This document shows, one piece after another, positions 21,500-25,626 of a stretch of DNA of 25,626 bases; position 1 is the first letter of the stretch, and each line of letters opens with the position of its first letter. Under the pieces are notes generated by a model, which did no database searches, was not told the DNA's origin, and worked only from the letters and a program-made list of their open reading frames with translations. Made by a program: the position numbers and the translations under genes. The stretch comes from Gnetum montanum (Eukaryota > Streptophyta > Gnetopsida > Gnetales > Gnetaceae). Location of the stretch: NCBI GenBank assembly GCA_015680685.1, contig MNCI01029488.1:1-25626 (forward strand). The letters run 5' to 3'.

Positions 21500-23660
21500 T
21501 ATAGTTGTGGCTATCTGGCCACAGTTGCAACTTTTGGTGGAAGACAAAAAGCATCCAGCAATGCTTTCATCTTCCCCTCCTTACTCTTGGGATCATACAT
21601 GATTCACACAGCATCACCAATGTGGGCTAGTATGGAAACATCCTAAGGATAGGGTGTTGCAAGGAACAACTCCTTAACGTGAACAAACTAGGCAATGAAT
21701 TTTTGCATTTGATGTCAAACTTCCTATGTGCATTTTGCAACTCCTAGTAGTCCTTCATTCTTTTGGCCAATTTTTCTGCTATTAATCTTTGATTAGTGAA
21801 CTTCATCTTGAGAACCTTGAGTTCAACATTGGTTATTTTCAAGTTCTATTTTGTTTCTTTGTGATGCTTAAACTCAGCCTCATACAAAAGGTATGAGTTA
21901 GTCACTAGTTTCTCTAATTTTGACCTTGACCTTCCAATGCCCAACATTGCTAGGTTTAAGTAATGGAGATTGGCAAGATCCATGTACTTTGTCATCTCCT
22001 TGATCTACAGCTACTTGAGGTAGATTTTAGCTTTGTTGTATTCATTTAGTTCATCAAAGATGGGCTACCAAACATAACCTCCTTGTTGGAGTTGCTGGAG
22101 GGCCTCATTTTTCCAAACAATGATTTTAATGGTAGATTTCTAGTGAAGGGAATGCACCTCCTCCATCGAGAGATTTCAATTCTCTATAAGCAACCTTCTC
22201 AATTTAGTGTTCACCCTGGCAAGCTACTCTTGCTATTGTTGGATGAAGTCAACCATCTAATCTTTTTACATTGCAACATTTTATAGGTGATGGTTCTCTT
22301 GGGTCAGCCTAATGTTCTCCTAGTGAACCTCTAATAAGTGCTTTTGAATGTTGTATGCAGTCAGATTTGTAAGGACTTGGTCAAAGAATACCAACTTCTT
22401 TACATGCTTAACCTCTTTAAGTTTTTTGTTAAGTTGTTGGAAAGCTTCTTCTCTTGAGATTACTTGGTTGAGTACAATGGGATTAGCAAGGTGGGCTCTA
22501 AGTTCTACAACTTTCATAGCCAAGCATTGAATCTCAACTTTGGCTATTTCAAGTTGGGCATTAGCAATGAGTAACTTACCCTTAGCCTCATGTAGTTCCA
22601 ATTGGTTTGCTGAAATGGTTTCTGGGATATCAAAGATATCTGGAATCAATTACCTAGTTCCTACTAATCAGTTTAGTGGCTCTTCATGTCGAGCTACACT
22701 GAATCTTCCACTTCCTACTCTTGTGAACACTTGCACATCTCTAAGTACAACAACATTTGGTATAGATGATACAAGGGGCATTGAGTGCATTAGCCACTCT
22801 ATTAGCAATCACTTCTATTGCCATTTTCTACCCTTGGTGTTGCATCACTAGAACAGTTGCCTCCTCATCCTCCTCCAAGTGCACCGAAAAGATAGTAGTG
22901 TTCCTTGAGATTTATAGGAATTACTACTATTAAGAGTAGCACACCGTTACCTCTCGAGCACTAGGATTTCATCTTATAGACACTTTCATTATTTGAGCAG
23001 AAAACATTGGGGTTGAACCCTCCATCCTACTGATTGATCATGCCACCTCATTAAGATGACTCAACACTAGCTTGTAAATAGAGGATTCACCACCACTCAT
23101 TCTTGCCTACTACTACTACAAAAGCTACTCATGAAGCTCGTGCATGCACTCAAAAATAGTGTAGAACTCCAACATTAATTATTCATGAGTGGGTGGTGGT
23201 GGTGACTACTTGTCTTCTATCACCTTAGCAAGCATTTTATCTTTCATCATTTCTATTCAAGAGGTGGAAGGAGCATGTTTGATGGTATCATTGGAATAGT
23301 GAGCTATTCCTCCCATTTTGCATAATTTTTGGATAAGACATGGAAAGGGGAGTGCCTTCCTCTTATGTTCATTTTCTTTAAAATGCTTCTTCATATCAAG
23401 ATAGATTAGTTGAGGAAGGTTGATTGAAAATTTTTCGTTCAAAGTGGTGTATGCATGGGTAGAGAAGGCTCTCACAGTGCTATGCCTCATCATTAGATTA
23501 AGGTGGTAGGCCACCATTTTAAAGTATGCATGATCTACCATTGTGAGTGCATCAAACTCCTTATGGTCAACACTGTAGCACCATCAAACCCACTCCTTTT
23601 TGACCTCTAGGTCCTCTTGCATTGAAATCTCTACCAAGGTTACCCTAGTTTTTGGCAACC
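21500..23660 (-). pseudogene. aORF of element X: transposase_32-like domain plus coiled coil, pseudogene
   Basis: Homologous to the aORF at 8087-10791. The N-terminal part is lost. The recognisable domain runs from about 23650 (TLVEISMQEDLEVKKEW) through an open frame at 23541-23257 with AYFKMVAYHLN, FSINLPQLIYLDMKKHFKE and ALPFPCLIQKLCK, each aligning with the plus-strand copy. After a frame change, 22649-22320 is a clear coiled coil (ANAQLEIAKVEIQCLAMKVV, VSREEAFQQLNKKLKEV-like). Further down, about 21980-21880 reads LANLHYLNLAMLGIG, matching ANLRYANLAMLIIG of the other copy, and a C-terminal AHIGDAV/YDPKSKEGK block near 21620-21570 matches TYIGIMAW/HDPRMKEEK. Several frameshifts and stops inactivate it. 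Two independent copies keeping the same order argue that this was a real protein of the family. Confidence 0.7.
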
Positions 23661-23700
23661 TAAGGACCTTCCATGCTAATCCATTAAAGTGGCTCCACAA

Positions 23701-24599
23701 TCTTAAATATTTTATAATTTCTTCCACATTTTACATTATTTGGTTTGGATTTTTATAATTTTTTTCTTATGTTTGTTTTTTTATCTTTATTGTCACTAGG
23801 ATTAAGTGAAACTATAGCAATTGATTGATGGTGGTTTGTACTATAATGTTCTTTGATTACTAATGTCTAGATTTTTATCTTTGAATTTTGGTATTGATAA
23901 CTAAGACATGGTTTATTTTTTATGACAATAGGTAGTGGGCCCACATCATCCATCCATCTACAAACTCTATGGTATTCCTTGTTTTGAAAATATAAGGTGC
24001 CTTATTTAATGAAACTTATAACGAACTTATGACCTTGGTAGTTTCCAAATTTGGGAAGGATTAAATGGATACACAAGAATGTGACTTCAAGGAGATTTTA
24101 TGCTCTCTATACTTGCCTACCCTCATAGGTGCATGAGTGTTTTCATGAATTCCTCACCATTCTACTATTAACCAATAACATGAAGCTAAAAATATTTGTA
24201 AAATCTTCAAGCTTCTCTATAGCCATTTTAAATTTACAAAATATTTAAAATATCAACAAAAGATTGACAATAGAGAAGCTTGAAGATTTTCTATCATCAA
24301 AGAACTTTAACTATCTATTCATGGAGATTTCATTAATGAGGTTCACTTTAATTTATGTCTACTTATCTATAGCAGGGTTTTGTTGTATAGAAAGTTATCC
24401 TATGTTGGTTCTTATTCTATTTTCATACTTCATGGTGTCATAACCGATAGAATTTATGATTGGTCATTGTCTTGCTTCTTTGCCTGGTATAATGCTATGA
24501 CTAGAATTATTATTGCTTAGAAAAATCCTCCCAAATATTATACCCTATGTTTTGTACCCTTGTTCATGTGCATGATCCTAAGTTATAACCATAAAAAAA
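23701..24599. other. Non-coding stretch with an inverted repeat
   Basis: No gene recognised; T-rich at 23700-23800. The only structured feature is the perfect inverted repeat at 24200-24290. Confidence 0.5.
24200..24290. repeat. Perfect 21-bp inverted repeat with 49-base loop
   Basis: The left arm (24200-24220) and right arm (24270-24290) are exact reverse complements over 21 bp, centred on TTCAAGCTTCTC and GAGAAGCTTGAA. Within the loop ATTTTAAAT and ATATTTAAAAT form a second, weaker stem. In a window where every other repeat is heavily diverged, perfect arms suggest a recent or constrained structure, such as a small MITE or a hairpin RNA. No target duplication was evident. Confidence 0.8.
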
Positions 24600-25410
24600 A
24601 TATTTTAGTAATTACAATCCTTGGTTATTTCTTGAATTTCTCGAAGATGAGAGAGTTATATGAAGTAAGATTGTGGGTTTTAAGAAAGGTCAGCTAGCTT
24701 TACAGCATGCTCAAAATCAAGAGGAAATTAATAAGATATTTTTATGTTTTTATTATTTCCTTTTTTATTATGTCTTTTATTTTATGTATTTGATAGTGCA
24801 ATTTGGGCTATTGAATGAACTAATGTAGAGTGCTAGAGTTGTACAAGTTGAAGAAGTTCAAGGTACTTTAACGTTTGGTACTATTCAACCACAAGAACAA
24901 ATCACATTTTCTACTCCCAAGGTATCTATTTAAATATAAATATGTATATATACATAATAACTTAGTTTAATGTCTTATTTGTTTTTTTTCTAATAAATTT
25001 CTTTTTGCAGAGGCAACATATGGGGCAGAGTTCTGGTAGTTCAGTAGTTATAAGACAACAAACCTCACAACAAGCTCAACAAAAACCCTAACAAACTCAA
25101 CAAATTTAAAGACAAGATATGGGAAAGCAACTAGAGATAAGTTTTATTTATTTAAAGGTATGAATACTTCCCTCTTTCCTTTGTATTATGTTGATTTTTT
25201 ATGTTGCAGATATCTATGGAGCAATAGTACTTTATCTAAGAGATGGACAAAGATGATGTAGGTGCCACTTCCAAACAAACTCTCATTCCTCCATCTAGAT
25301 CACTAGGCATAACTCCTTTTTCTGGGACACTTGGAAGAGGTTCCCTTTCACAAGTAGCACCGACATCATTTTCTAAGTTTGTTATAGTGATTTCTTCTTT
25401 TTCTATCTTA
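24600..25410 (+). pseudogene. Remnant of a spliced Gln-rich gene, family unknown
   Basis: I do not recognise the family. Four candidate exons can be read in phase: about 24609-24737 (WLFLEFLEDERVI, then FKKGQLALQHAQNQEEINK), about 24801-24920 (VQVEEVQGTLTFGTIQPQEQ, ITFSTPK), 25012-25157 (RQHMGQSSGSSVVIRQQTSQ then Gln-rich) and 25210 onward (ISMEQ, later DKDDVGATSKQTLIPPS). The splice signals AAG|GTATCT, TTTTTGCAG|A, AAG|GTATGA and ATGTTGCAG|A are all present, and every intron falls between codons. Five in-frame stops (TAG or TAA) occur where Gln codons would fit. The first two boundaries need one changed splice base each. LTR-C begins at 25416 and cuts the last exon. It could be part of a DNA transposon or a host gene. 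Confidence 0.4.
25252..25370. repeat. Imperfect inverted repeat in the last exon of the Gln-rich remnant
   Basis: GATGATGTAGGTGCCACTT (25252-25270) and the reverse complement of 25352-25370 agree at 16 of 19 positions. Both strands therefore encode Asp-Val-Gly-Ala-Thr in an open frame. Confidence 0.6.
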
Positions 25411-25415
25411 GGTTC

Positions 25416-25626
25416 TGATGAGTGGCGAGGTACCCCTACACTCAACCATACGAATACGAGTGTGTACGCATGATCCGGTCGAACTCCATAGACTAAATGC
25501 CTTAACGCCACAAGAAACACTTGGGGTTAATCATTCGTTGTCTTCCCAGGCTTGCTTCTATGTGTCACAGTGTATGGTTAAGCAAGTCTGAGGTATGTAA
25601 TTTTTTTGGTATTTTTCGGTTTATCT
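25416..25626 (-). repeat. End of a fourth related LTR (LTR-C), running off the window
   Basis: On the minus strand the sequence ends GTATGGTTGAGTGTAGGGG and then ACCTCGCCACTCATCA, very close to the end of the plus-strand LTRs (TATGGTTGGGTGTAGGGG, then CTGATCATCA). It also shares TTAACCATACACT and GGAATTC/GGAGTTC blocks with LTR-A. After CATCA comes GAACCTAAG, not a primer site, so this is a 3' or solo LTR rather than the 5' LTR of element X. It keeps nine CG dinucleotides in 211 bp, against two in the matching part of LTR-A, so it is probably younger. Confidence 0.7.

Larger units (their letters stand above)
20313..23700 (-). mobile_element. Element X: 3' half of a related LTR retrotransposon
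   Basis: On the minus strand it comprises the aORF, a conserved hairpin, a polypurine tract and the 3' LTR. Similarity to the plus-strand element stops at about 23700, inside the N-terminal part of the aORF, so gag, any pol and the 5' LTR are missing. The left boundary of the break is approximate. Confidence 0.75.

Noticed and set aside
20313-25626. LTR-A and LTR-C as the two LTRs of one element
   Set aside because: LTR-C is followed by GAACCTAAG rather than a TGG primer site, and 23700-25415 contains no gag or pol; LTR-C is better read as the 3' or solo LTR of another copy.
1-25626. CRISPR arrays, bacterial operons, riboswitches, rRNA or tRNA genes
   Set aside because: None seen; spliced pseudogenes and plant-type LTR elements show this is eukaryotic nuclear DNA.

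Overview
This window looks like intergenic DNA from a large, repeat-rich plant nuclear genome. It is AT-rich and holds no intact protein-coding gene that I can defend. Almost everything recognisable is a decayed transposable element: a spliced hAT transposase, at least four related LTR retrotransposon copies of the plant Ty3/gypsy Tat/Athila type, and a tandemly duplicated non-coding repeat. A gymnosperm or another very large plant genome is plausible from the old, CpG-depleted, nested LTR elements, but species cannot be read from the sequence.

Layout. 1-1420: three recognisable exons of a hAT transposase pseudogene (+). 1924-2133: a CpG-retaining short ORF (-) with one membrane segment. 2654-2815 and 11838-12640: the two halves of repeat copy R1, split by a complete LTR retrotransposon at 2816-11837 (+). 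This element has 832/849-bp LTRs, a 5-bp target duplication (GATGG/AATGG), a tRNA-Asp-type primer site and a polypurine tract. It carries gag at the front and a long coiled-coil additional ORF (aORF) at the back, but no recognisable protease, reverse transcriptase or integrase. 12641-13582: repeat copy R2, in tandem with R1. 13583-19718: a minus-strand relative (element Y) with 5' LTR, primer site, gag, protease, RT and RNase H, cut off by R2 where the integrase zinc-binding region should begin. 20313-23700: a third minus-strand copy (element X), 3' half only: aORF, polypurine tract and LTR. About 23700-25415: non-LTR sequence with a perfect 21-bp inverted repeat and remnants of a glutamine-rich spliced gene (+). 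25416-25626: the end of a fourth, CpG-richer LTR (-) that runs off the window.

How the parts relate. Y supplies gag and pol, X supplies the aORF and 3' end, and the plus-strand element has gag and aORF only. Together they suggest a family in which a full element encodes gag, pol and aORF, and the plus-strand copy is a pol-less derivative. Premature stops are mostly of the CAA/CAG/CGA to stop kind, as expected of cytosine deamination in methylated repeats. All frames are broken; no copy here looks able to move by itself.
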